The notes beneath the pieces are model-generated. The model was given only the letters and a program-made list of their open reading frames with translations, made no database searches and had not been told where the DNA came from. Position numbers and translations under genes: made by a program. This document shows positions 53,788 through 64,000 of a DNA stretch of 64,000 nucleotides, piece by piece. The stretch spans positions 2,553,456 through 2,617,455 of the forward strand of contig JAQFVV010012507.1 in NCBI GenBank assembly GCA_028023455.1. The letters run 5' to 3'. This stretch comes from Epiperipatus broadwayi (Eukaryota; Onychophora; Udeonychophora; Euonychophora; Peripatidae). The first letter of the stretch is position 1. Each line of letters opens with the position of its first letter.

Positions 53788-56073
53788 CTAAATAGTCCAG
53801 CGTTTAGAGATGTCGAAGCATGTGTCACGTCTATTGATTGAGTTGTTATTGTTGTTGATGTAGTACGCTTCTCTGATCTTCCGCTTAATGTCGTTTTTCT
53901 CGATACAGACTATTTTAGGGTGGGAAGGTTCAAATAAATGTCCAGTCTTCTTGGAGTGTTCCAAAAATGTTGATGAGTTATCGTTGTTTTTCATAGCTCT
54001 ATTATATGTGTATCTGTGTTGTGCTGTCCGGGTGGTTGTGCCTGCCTTGGTTTCTCCAAAATAAATGGCGTGGCAACCGGGTTGTGGGCAAGTGATGCTG
54101 TAAACGACATGGGGTGTCTGAGAAGGTTCTATTTTGTCCTTGGAGTTATTGATGAGACGGTTAGTGCAAGGGGGTGTATGAAAGCTGATTTTAAATTTAT
54201 TGTCCAAAATCTTGATTAGTTGGTGGGAGATTTTATGTATGTGGGGAAGAGTGATATATGGAAGTTTAATATTGTTTTTATTAATGGTGATTTTTGTATG
54301 AAACTGCTTGATTTTGTTGTTGATAGTGTGGAGTTTATAGCCTGCCTGTAGTAGATCTTTGGTATAGAGATGTATGTTGTTCTTTCGATCTGCTTCAAAC
54401 TTGCACAGCTGCATGTTTCTGTGTAGGAATGCTTGTAGTCCTGCTAATTTGTGGGAGTTAGGAACGTTAGAATGTGGATGTATAAAGCCTCTGATTTCAA
54501 AAGGCTTTATAATCATTGAATAATTTATACATGGTTCCTCATGCGTTAACTTAAGATCCAGATAATTTAGGCTTTGGGATGCATCCTCAGATGTGGAATT
54601 AATAGTTAGCTTAGTGCTGTGCGTTAGTTCTTGTATAATATTGTTTGTGGTGTGCTGATTGGCTAGAATAAGTATGTCGTCTACGTACCGGATGTATAAA
54701 ATGTGGGGGTTATCAGCTTGGTATTTAGGCACTATTAGTTTTTCGTAGTAATTAAGAAAAATGCTAGTTATGATTCCGCTGAGGGGGAGGCCCATCGGTC
54801 ATCCGCTTTTCATATTGTACCAATTGTGCTCAAATGTTGTCTATATATGCTTATCCATCCAAGTTAAAAATGTAATGATGAAATTAATGTGTTCAGATGA
54901 CATTGTATTGGTGAGTTCTTGTTGGATAATGTGAATAGATTGTTTTCTGTCCACAGATCCATACAACTCTTTGACGTCAAAGGAGGTCATTCGGAAGTTG
55001 TTACAGATCGTGGCTTTTTTGATTTTCTCCACAACCTGAAAGGATGAATTAACAGAAAAATTCCCAAAGCCCAGGCTGTCGATTAATAGTTGATTAACCA
55101 TTGTTGCGGTTTGAAAATAATGGACTCCCCCAAAATCCATCATTAGACGCAGAGGTTCACCTGGCTTGTGGAGTTTAATGTTGGCAAACACTCTAGGAGC
55201 TTTGGTGGAGGAAGGATAAACTCGGTAGTATTCTGCAGTAGAAATGCCTTTGTTTTTAAAAGGACGGAGAATGGATGCAATAAACTTATCTCGGTTAAGC
55301 TTATTGTTGAATTGTGTGACAGGAGTGAGTTGTAGATTTGTGATTTGTTCTTTTATTTTATGCTTATAGTCTTGCGAGTTTAAGAGCACAAATCTATTAC
55401 CCTTATCTTCTTTAAGGCAAATTAAATTATTATGATCAATGAACCGTTTCGTAATTTTAATGTCGTTACTCCAGCTATGATCTTTTATATGTAGCTGTTT
55501 TTGTGAGATAGATTTAACTATATTTGTTATGATGCTATCTCTATGTGGATCATTAATCAAATTTGCTTCGACGTCAGCGATTAGTTCTAATCTAGGTTGT
55601 CTCCATTGGCCTCCTACAAATCTAGGTCCAAGGGAAAGGACTCTTGCTATTCTGTCAGGGGGAGTGAAGCCAGTTCTATTGACAAGTGAAGTTTGTAGTA
55701 AATCAATATTTATATTTTGTTTATTAGCTAAAAATTTAATTTTCAAAACGAAGCGTTTGCGGTGGTTTATTTCTGTAAAGTTAAGTTTATCGATAATCCA
55801 TTGAGGGAGGGTGTTGTTTGCTGTAATTGTGCTCCATCTTTTTCTTTCTTTACGTAATGCATTCTCACATCCATGGATAACAAAAGTCAAGAGGCGTAAT
55901 TGAAGTGTGTCAATGATTTTGTCGCGATTATAAATGGAGTCGTTTATTTTTATTTTGCAGCAGTTTGGAACGATGTTAAATCTTTTGCATTCAGACAAGA
56001 ATGTTAGGCGCTGTTCCAATGTTTTGACTGAAATGCCAAGACATAATATGAGTCTTTGTTGATACAAGTTCAT
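53788..56073 (-). pseudogene. PLE family C polyprotein, unit 3 (two stops, no frameshift)
   Basis: This is the least damaged unit: one frame of 761 codons interrupted only by TAG at codon 411 (54841-54843, a Tyr codon in the other units) and TGA at about codon 425 (Trp in the others). Domains: a basic N-terminal region (1-210); RT blocks LKEDKGNRFV at about 220 and KLHKPGEPLR at about 300; motif A SFDVKELYG at about 364; motif B GLPLSG at about 428; motif C YVDD at about 463; motif D SLNYLDL; thumb with GFIHPHSN; then the GIY-YIG nuclease at about 655-745, with VVY, a CPQPGC zinc-binding-like loop, IYFGE, an Arg and a His. The RT and nuclease together would copy RNA and insert the element in the nucleus; this copy cannot express both. 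Confidence 0.9.
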
Positions 56074-56120
56074 AATTGTAAATTATATAATTTTAAATCT
56101 TCTCATTCGATAAATTTAAT

Positions 56121-56384
56121 TTATAAAACAAATTAAGCGTATGTCACGCTTGAATGTGAATCTATAATAAAATACAGGAATTAATATACGCTAAGCGCTT
56201 TCGAGGTCCTTTACCTCATATTCATAGCGGTGCTGTGAGCTGCGAAAATAAAAATAAAAATGGGGCGGGAGAAGTTGTATGCAAAGCATATGCAAATGGA
56301 CTAAATAGTCCAGCGTTTAGAGATGTCGAAGCATGTGTCACGTCTATTGATTGAGTTGTTATTGTTGTTGATGTAGTACGCTTC
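56121..56384 (-). repeat. Partial fourth unit: pseudo-LTR of PLE family C
   Basis: This 264-bp segment carries the last 28 or so codons of the polyprotein, the stop (56301-56303) and the entire 3' noncoding region, identical in layout to the junctions between units. It ends at about 56384, inside the nuclease coding region (just before the GATCTTCCGCTTA found in full units). On the coding strand it lies upstream of unit 3, where it could supply promoter or processing signals. Confidence 0.85.
56156..56224 (-). ncRNA. Hammerhead-like hairpin in the PLE family C junction
   Basis: On the minus strand, GAGGT-AAAGG-ACCTC forms a 5-bp stem followed directly by GAAAGCG and a second small stem (CGC-TTA-GCG) before TATATT. 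Stem, CGAAA and short stem resemble the helix II / box II / helix III part of a type I hammerhead ribozyme, a motif reported in PLE pseudo-LTRs. The box I sequence CTGATGA is not present; the equivalent place reads CTATGAATAT. Equivalent sequences occur near 48650, 51175 and 53690. Either a decayed ribozyme or a different conserved hairpin is possible. Confidence 0.3.
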
Positions 56385-56522
56385 TCTTTGTATATATTTA
56401 AAAATAAAGAATTATAATTTTTTGGGAATTTTTTATTTTTTTAAAAAAAAAAACCTAAATAGTTTTTTTCATTATTATATAACCATCAACTGATTTTTGA
56501 TTTTTATTTATTTATTTATTAG

Positions 56523-57132
56523 ATCTCCTTCTAGACCAGGAAGCCGTGCCAGTGATTTTATTCAGCCAAAATTGAAATCCTATTACTTTGGTGAAGCTCC
56601 TAAAGTGGCCATTTCATGTGTACCAAAAGAACAACATTTGGTGGAGCAAGAAAATTTTAAAAATGTTATTTTGAGTAATTCAAAAAAGGGAGATGATCAT
56701 GGATTTAATACTGATAGTGATGTAGAATCCTCACTTCTGGACAATAGCCATGTTGATGATATATCTAGAGACATTACTGATTCTGAATTTAATCGGTCTT
56801 CTAGTGTTTTGGAAGTTAATCAATCACAACATGTCATAGAATCTACTAAACCCACACAGGCACCTTGTCTAAATCATATTCAAGATGCTGATATTGAAAG
56901 ATTTGCACTAGATGTCTCAAAAAGTAGTAGCAGGGTTAATGTTGGACATACTATTCATCAAGAGGTTATCCAAAGGAATCCTGAAGATTCTAAAATGTCT
57001 GAACAAAGAAAGATTGCCATTGAACTTGCACGCTTGCCTACTGAAGACCGATACAAAGGAGATAACTTAAATAAATTTTTAATTCTTTTCAAAGCAAAGT
57101 ATAATAGCAATCTACCAAGTGAAGAATTTGAG
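56523..57132 (+). CDS. Large coding exon of an unrecognised host gene
   Basis: A 610-bp exon runs from an acceptor TTTATTTATTAG (AG at 56521-56522) to a donor GAG|GTAATT at 57133. It starts in phase 2 and ends in phase 0. The ~203 encoded residues are Ser/Asp/Glu-rich and look disordered (SPSRPGSRASDFIQPKLKS near the start). They end in a more ordered stretch, RKIAIELARLPTEDRYKGDN followed by LNKFLILFKAKYNSNLPSEE. The composition differs clearly from chance frames in the window. I do not recognise the family. The antisense PLE array ends only about 140 bp upstream of the acceptor, so it lies in this gene's intron or just upstream of the gene. Confidence 0.7.
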
Positions 57133-57341
57133 GTAATTATTTTTATTTACATTCACTTTTATTTTATTTTCACATTTGTCTATACTTGTTATATATATAT
57201 AGTATTTGCTTGCTGCCTAGATTTAGTCAAATAAATTATATTAAGTTTCACCTGTTTGTATTATACCTACACACATGTAAGCATATTCTTGTTTGTAGAG
57301 TTTTTAGATATGTATTTAAACATTTCAGAGCAATTTACCAG

Positions 57342-58328
<987 letters not shown>

Positions 58329-58481
58329 GGAGGGAGGGAGGGAGGGTGGTAGGTAAGTGGGTGGGTAGGTAGGTAGGTGATTGGGTAGGTAGGTAGCTTG
58401 GTAGGGAGGGAGGGAGTGTACTTTTTATTTATATTTTGTTTTGTTTACAGATAATTAAATTATGACAAATGGATATCACAT

Positions 58482-58576
58482 GTCAAGCGTTGGTGGCCTA
58501 GCGATTAGCATAACTGCTTTCCAAGCAGCTGGCCCGGGTTCGCTTCCTGGTCAACGGTTTGACATAAAAAAAACAC
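58482..58576 (+). mobile_element. tRNA-Gly(TCC)-like SINE with 11-bp target-site duplication
   Basis: The insertion is bounded by GGATATCACAT at 58471-58481 and 58577-58587. The 72-nt body starting GCGTTGGTGG (58487) follows tRNA-Gly(TCC): an A box TGGCCTAGCGA, an anticodon stem ACTGC...GCAG around TTTCCAA, a B box GGTTCGCTTCC, and a 3' acceptor TCAACGG. Mismatches in the T and acceptor stems argue against a working tRNA. The 3' tail TTGACAT plus an A run is shared with the SINE at 31354, so both belong to one family. Confidence 0.85.
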
Positions 58577-58739
58577 GGATATCACATATTAATAATAGTA
58601 GTAATTAATAAACCACATACAACTGTAATTTGAATTTTATATTTGTCAAACTGAAAGAAATATATTTTTAGATGTAAAAAGTTCGTTTTTTATTATAAAT
58701 AAAAAGTTCCTTTTAAATAAATTTATATATTTTTTTTAG

Positions 58740-58800
58740 ATGATTATGAAAGAAAAAATTGAATTATGCAGAAAGAATGAAGAAGATTTAATGAATAGAG
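58740..58800 (+). CDS. Short coding exon of the same host gene
   Basis: An acceptor TTTTTTTAG (AG at 58738-58739) and a strong donor GAGAG|GTAAGT bracket 61 bp. The exon starts in phase 0, which fits the end of the exon at 57132. It encodes MIMKEKIELCRKNEEDLMNR, a charged helical or coiled-coil segment, and ends in phase 1. The matching phase makes direct splicing to 56523-57132 likely. Confidence 0.65.
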
Positions 58801-61160
58801 GTAAGTATTGTTTGTTTACAAGGCTTAACATTAATATGAGTAATTATTCCTTCAAACAATCATAGTTTAATACATTTTATGACTGGAGTTTATTCTCCTG
58901 TATGTATTTAAATAAAAGCAACCAGCTGAAAATAATCACTCCCAAATACAGATTATCATTATAAATGGACACTTCCAAATTAATTATATCCCGATAATTA
59001 AAGCTGATTACATTTCGTTAAGAATTGCTGTTAATATGTTTACAAATCATTGTAAACTATTGTGTGATAAATTTAATGTTATATTAACTTTAAATCAACT
59101 ATAATAAACTTTTTTTAAGTCTGTAATTAAATGTTGGGATTTATTTCAATTAAACATGTATATCTTTAATTTTATTGTATCTATATTATTCAAAATATCA
59201 TTTTTTAAAAGAAGATAAATTCGTCAAAATTATGATGTTATTATCTAAAAAAAAAAAAAGAAATTAATAATATGAACAATAAAAACAAACCCTAGTAAGG
59301 AGAATTATTATAATAATCAAGTGTTTTAATTGGCAGGAAATGATACAATAAGTACTGGAAGGTACTTGTTGAATTTTTGTTTCTACTTATCTATCATTGA
59401 ACTAAACTACTCTGGATAAAAATAAAGAATTTTAACATAAAATAGCAGATTCAAAAGAAGCTGACATTAAAAACAACCAATTAGAATTTACAGAATAATT
59501 TCACTATGTTAGTCTTTAAAATTTCAAAACAATAACTATAAAAGCACATATTAAGCTGGCACTTTAATAACTAAGCTCAAATCACAATTTTAAATTAAAA
59601 GTCAACATAACTTGAAAATCTTTATATATTGACCATGTTGTGAATTGCTCAGTCTAGCATGGTTGTAGAGTGAATGGTCAAATAAATTGAGCTATTTGTG
59701 ACATGCTATCCCTATACAATTGATCATAATGATTATTTTATTTATTTAAACCATGTTGTAATAAAAATTTGTGATCTACTGATGAAAACAAATACTTACA
59801 AGAATATTAGTAAGATAATGTATTGTTAGCTGATCTGACACAATAAATAGTTCTACTCAAATATCTGAAGTGGTTCAGTTGTGAATCAATTCTGAAACTT
59901 ATAGTTGTGAGTTCATCATTTCATTAAGCTTATCGGAGCAATGAATTAAAATATCTTAATTGTAAAATATCCATTGTATAACATATTTATATATATTATT
60001 TATAGGCAAATGTTTTTTCTGTGAAATGTTTATTCATAATATATATTATTTGAAATAAATAAGTAAATTTTAAAACAAATTATCTTATTATAGCAAACTT
60101 TTAATATAAAATCTTATACAATAAATAAGTTTTAGTTACCCTGCACGCATTGCTACAGTAGTGAGAGGAGTTGGCCTGAAAGATAAAAGTTTCTAAATTG
60201 ATATTCAGTTGAGAAAAGTAAAATAAGTCTCATTAATTTATTTGAATGGAATTTTTGTGTACAATCTCCAATTTGATGTTCAACACCACAACTTTTTGAG
60301 GACTTAATTCATTCAATTAGTTTTGAAATACCTTATTGTTTATTTTTGAGACACTACATAATGATGCTACTTCTATTGACTTACACATCAGATATTTTTA
60401 TAGAATCTAAATTGCAATGAAAAAGTTTACGATTCAAACTTAATGCTTGAAAAAATTGTAAAATAATATTATTTTTAGTCAGAATGAAAATATTGTGTGA
60501 GTTAAATTGACAACAGTTTAAAATTATTGATTGTTATTGACATTGGGATTATCTAAGTGTTGACTGGTTTTTAACGATATATATATATTGAGCCGATAAT
60601 TTTGTTTGGCTCATGTTATAATTTCTGTGCATGTAAATTACGTATATACACATATTGTATATTAGGTATAAATAAATAAATGCTGTGTGTATAAAAAGTT
60701 TTCTTTTAGAATTAGTTATTAGTCTCTTTATAGTAAGTTTTTGGTATTATTTATTAGTTTTTTTATTGGGATTTGAAAAAAAGAAAGAAAAGGCAAAATG
60801 GTAGATTAATTATTATTTTTTATATGATTGAGTGATTAAATCGAATGTGATATTAAAATATATATTTTTGGTTGTTTTTGAAAACAATTTTTAATTAAAT
60901 TTTCTAATCTGAAGGGAGGGGGAAAGAGTTGTAATTAATTCTATTGCCGTGGCTTCTAGTTAGCTGGTGTTAAAAAACTAAAAAAAAAAAATTAAAGAAA
61001 TGCAGTCACTGGCTGGGAATGTGATCAGATAAAAGGACAATGGAAAAAGGACTATAAATAAGAGACAAACCTACTATTTAATTAATTATTAATTTTTTTA
61101 TAACAGAAGTGAACTATTTTGAAAAATGTTAGAAGGCTAAACAACTAAATCCGTCCCCAG
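58801..61160. other. Probable intron, AT-rich
   Basis: No convincing exon found, although at least one is needed (phase 1 in, phase 2 out) if the exons at 58800 and 61161 belong together. A short frame near 60140-60195 (PARIATVVRGVGLKDKSF) has protein-like composition but no splice signals I trust. Confidence 0.45.
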
Positions 61161-61300
61161 CCAGGACACTAGCCGATTTCTGGATTTCATCATCGATAAA
61201 CCACCGAAGAGAAAGCGAATTAGCCGGAAGACAAAATGCGTTACTGTGAATCAACTCCCAAAGGATCCCAAAGAATACGTATGGACACTGATCGATCAGG
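61161..61300 (+). CDS. CpG-rich coding exon with a basic cluster, unrecognised
   Basis: The acceptor CCGTCCCCAG ends at 61160, and the donor ATCAGG|GTAATA follows at 61301. The 140-bp exon starts in phase 2, ends in phase 1, and encodes TSRFLDFIIDKPPKRKRISR followed by KTKCVTVNQLPKDPKEYVWT. The cluster PPKRKR is nuclear-localisation-like. Base composition is far less AT-rich than the neighbours and holds several CpGs, as expected of conserved coding sequence. The antisense translation is full of stops. It is on the same strand as the exons at 56.5 and 58.7 kb and probably in the same gene, but the phase does not match 58800 directly. I do not recognise the family. Confidence 0.6.
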
Positions 61301-62095
61301 GTAATATAAACTTTGTTTGTTTTTTTTGTAATTGAACTATTGATTGCTGATCCATAAAAATGTATCTGATTAGGATTGTATCGAATCAGCCACGAACTAT
61401 ACGCTGTGACAATAGAAGGGGTTTTGTCATATATATATTTATAATGCGTATAATAACATTGTTCAATTTGTTTATATGTTTTGTTAAAATTTTTGTTTTT
61501 TTGTTTTGAGGGTTTTTCAAATAACTTTTGACGAAATTCAAGACTATAGTGGAGATTAAAAATAGAAATGATTTAAGAAGGCAAACGAAAAGTTTAAGGG
61601 TGGAGTAAATATTGAAAGAGAGGGTAGGGATTTAGTATAATAACTATTTCCTAATAGTTAGTCGCTTAGTCCCTGCACCGATCAAGATTCAGATTGGTCT
61701 GGGGCGCTTATATATATATAAGTAAGAGCGCATGTTCCTTCGAGAATGAAAAATATATATTACTCTTCCTTCACCTTTGTAAGTTTTTTTTTTATATAAG
61801 AGAGAGAGAGAGAGGGAGGGAGGGAGTGTGTGTTAGGCATGTTGAAAGATTACTAAGGATGTATTTCTATCTGGGGTCTTGAATAAAAGTAAAGTAAAAC
61901 TTATAATAAAGCTGATTATTATTTGAAGCATATGTAAGTGTTCGTGTTTATTCCTTTAGCGTTTGTATGTGATAATAAAAACATATAACCATAGCATATA
62001 CACGCATATAAAAACAAATGGGATTGCAAGGGGAGGTTAGCTGGATCTGTCATAGGTATAAAAATTAACAGTCGCGATATAAGATTCTTCTAATT
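61301..62095. other. AT-rich DNA with short simple repeats
   Basis: Contains a TA run (about 61710), an (AG)n tract near 61800-61815, and no coding signal. It may be intron or 3' flank. Confidence 0.45.
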
Positions 62096-62099
62096 TTGT

Positions 62100-63585
62100 G
62101 GCTGTGATGTGATGTATTTGGCTTCTCCTTAAACGAAGTCAAGAATATCTCAGCAACTATGCCCAGATAAACCTGTTAGCCACTTTATTTTCCATTCCCC
62201 ACTCTAAGTCTTCCCATATTCTGCCCCATCCCATTTCCACAACATAATCTTTGTCAACTCTATGGCCTTTAAATCTAAATTCCCCTTATCTTTTCGCAAA
62301 CCCAGCATAAAACCTACTAACTCACTTTCTGTATTGTCACTTTGTTCATACCTATTCTCCCATAACTTCATTATCTGTACCCTTTCTGCTTTCAAGCATT
62401 TACATTGAATCAAGAGATGCCTAATATTTTCTATACCTTCCTTACACAATTTGCACGCTAAATCACCCATAGTTTTTCATTTACATGTATATTCTCTTGT
62501 TGCTAAAGATCCCGTTCGAGCTTTAAACAATAAACTACTTTCCTTACTATTATCATAAATTAACTTGCTTCCAATATTCCATTTACTTTTATATATATTT
62601 AAACTCTTCTTACCCTCCATATTACTTCTCCATCTCTCCAACTCCCTATTTTTTATTAATGCTTCTATTCTTTTATCCCATTCCTTACCGCATTACCTTT
62701 CTCACCCATCTTGTTACCTGCCCTTTACTCATAACCCAATTAAACACTATTTTGGCTATTCTTTTACTATCCATAAACTGCAACCTACCAAACATTTTCA
62801 TTTTACTTTTTGCATCTCTCATATAGAAACTTGACCATCCCATTTCTCCTTGAATTGCCTCCTTTGCTGTCCACATCTCTGCATCTAATGCATGTCTTCC
62901 TACTTCCCTTTGTACTTTTTCTAAATAATCTAAAATCCTTTTACTAACACATAATGCATCATTACCATATGTTAACGCTGCTACTGCAACTCCCTTCCAT
63001 ACAATTCTAGCTACATCATATTTATTATATGAAAATACTGTTAGTTTCTTTACCAAAACTTTTCTTTTCTTTGCTTCATTTACTATTTTTTTCTCCCATT
63101 CAACCAATCAATTTTCCTGATTACATAAGATGATTTCCAAATACCTATATCTATCCACTACACTTAACTTTATATCCCCCAATAAAAAAACTACATCCTC
63201 TCTTTCCCCAGTATTAACCATCATTATATTTGATTTTTCTTCACTAAATTTAATCCCCATCTCTTTACCCACCCTTGCACATGTCCTCAACATAATATCC
63301 ATATCTTCTCTTCTTTCTGCACATAAAAAGATATCATCTGCAAAAAAAAGACTCGACAAAGTATATACTCCTTTGCCACCTATTAATGGTATCTTTCTAT
63401 TGCTTTTTCCATTTCACTCAAAAACAACAAAAACAAAATCAGTGACATAGGGCATCCTTGCCTTAATCCCACTCCATTTTTAACTTTAACTGATTCTATA
63501 TCCCCTAATTGGTAAGTATAATAATTATTTTCATATAATTTCTTAATAATATTTACTAAAGCTTTATCCATTCCCAAATTGGCTA
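62100..63585 (-). pseudogene. LINE 3' half: RT C-terminal part, connector and zinc finger
   Basis: On the minus strand from about 63577: LYENN, then GLRQGCPMS (RT motif B) and FLSEMEKAIE. After a shift, SLFFADDIFLCAE (motif C, FADD) and GIKFSEEKSNIMMVN follow, then DRYRYLE. A further frame, 63107-62685, holds the connector (AALTYGNDALCVSKRILDYL), then LLFKARTGSLATREY near 62510, and a C-terminal CKLC-x8-H-x4-C finger at 62204-62470. Several shifts and stops make it inactive. The 5' side is cut at about 63585 inside RT; the 3' side runs into a tail with ACATCACATCACA near 62113. Purine bias and style match the LINE 5' fragment at 17.9-19.0 kb, suggesting the same family (CR1/L2/Jockey-like). 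Confidence 0.78.
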
Positions 63586-63704
63586 ATCTTAGTTATTTAC
63601 TGGTGGCGCCCTCGTATGATACGATTTCAGTTGTAATTAAAATATTTGATTCTTGGCCTACAAACTTTTAGATACGAAAAGTAATGGCACAATATATATA
63701 TATA

Positions 63705-64000
63705 TATTAGAAATGACTTGAACTCAGACTTTCAAACTCTCTACAACTATTTACTTCATCTTATACACTCGATGCCCATCGCCACATACATTTGGAAAAG
63801 ATAATCTGGAGTATATGTATTTTATGCTGAATTGGCACTCAGCTTTGGGTCCAGATCATCATCTCTCACACATATATACAATCAATGCTAAGTTTGTATG
63901 AAGATAGTAATTCTTCAAACTTTAATGGACAAGCTTCAACCTTCTCCAATTCTTCAGTCATCCATATCATTGAAATCTGAGAAATGGAATAATCAAATCC
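63705..64000. repeat. Partial foldback-family copy at the window edge
   Basis: CTTGAACTCAGACTTTCAAA at 63718 and GATCATCATCTCTCACACAT near 63857 match, directly or inverted, the repeats at 1.7-2.7 kb and the spacer of the 37.5 kb foldback. The copy continues past the window end. Confidence 0.6.

Larger units (their letters stand above)
48571..56384 (-). mobile_element. Head-to-tail array of PLE family C (three full units plus a partial)
   Basis: Unit starts, taken at the shared word TTATAAAACA, are 48571, 51089, 53608 and 56121, so the periods are 2518, 2519 and 2513 bp. The fourth unit stops after 264 bp. On the coding (minus) strand the order is partial 3' end, then three complete RT-nuclease units. 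A partial copy of the 3' end in front of full units is the pseudo-LTR layout known for PLEs. TCTTTGT occurs immediately outside at 48564-48570 and at 56385-56391, a candidate target-site duplication. Units differ by scattered substitutions and a few indels, which suggests a young array. Confidence 0.9.

Overview
The window is AT-rich, intron-dominated metazoan DNA, probably from an invertebrate with a large, transposon-laden genome. Four things point that way: spliced exons with GT/AG borders and interrupted reading frames, very long TA and TAGA microsatellites, tRNA-derived SINEs, and several families of Penelope-like retroelement (PLE). No bacterial operon structure, rRNA or CRISPR is visible. 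I cannot name the species. Most open reading frames here are chance ORFs in AT-rich DNA or remains of retroelements.

Layout. 0.7-2.8 kb: nested inverted repeats of a foldback family that recurs at 37.5 and 63.7 kb. 8.0-8.5 kb: two small hairpin elements. 14.2-17.4 kb: a degraded Penelope/Poseidon-type PLE (family A) facing an inverted copy of its own 3' half. 17.9-19.0 kb: the 5' part of a LINE with an SGNH-esterase ORF1. 19.7-21.0 kb: a strand-asymmetric block bounded by two AAT microsatellites. 25.5-27.9 kb: a very old antisense Ty3/gypsy relic (Gag-like region, protease, RT, RNase H). 29.6-30.6 kb: remains of two further PLEs, families B and C. 31.35 kb: a tRNA-Gly-like SINE. 37.5-39.5 and 47.3-47.5 kb: foldback elements. 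41.4-42.8 kb: a promoter-like cluster (CRE, CCAAT, two E2F-like sites) followed by a candidate first coding exon. 48.57-56.38 kb: three complete head-to-tail copies of PLE family C plus a partial fourth. 56.5-61.3 kb: exons of an unrecognised host gene on the + strand, with a ~1 kb perfect TAGA array and a second SINE in one intron. 62.1-63.6 kb: the antisense 3' half of a LINE.

The clearest unusual object is the family C array. Each unit is about 2.52 kb and encodes one RT plus GIY-YIG protein of 761 codons. Every copy is broken, but at different sites, so no disabling change is shared. The array begins, on its coding strand, with a 264-bp copy of the element's 3' end (a pseudo-LTR). That segment holds conserved hairpins, one of them hammerhead-like.

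The only non-transposon coding signals are the + strand exons at 42.7, 56.5, 58.7 and 61.2 kb. They may belong to one gene with the 41.4 kb promoter, in which case the PLE array sits antisense in its intron. Splice phases show that at least one exon is missing from my model in two places, so the link is an inference. Stretches marked as empty hold only AT-rich intergenic or intronic sequence as far as I can read.
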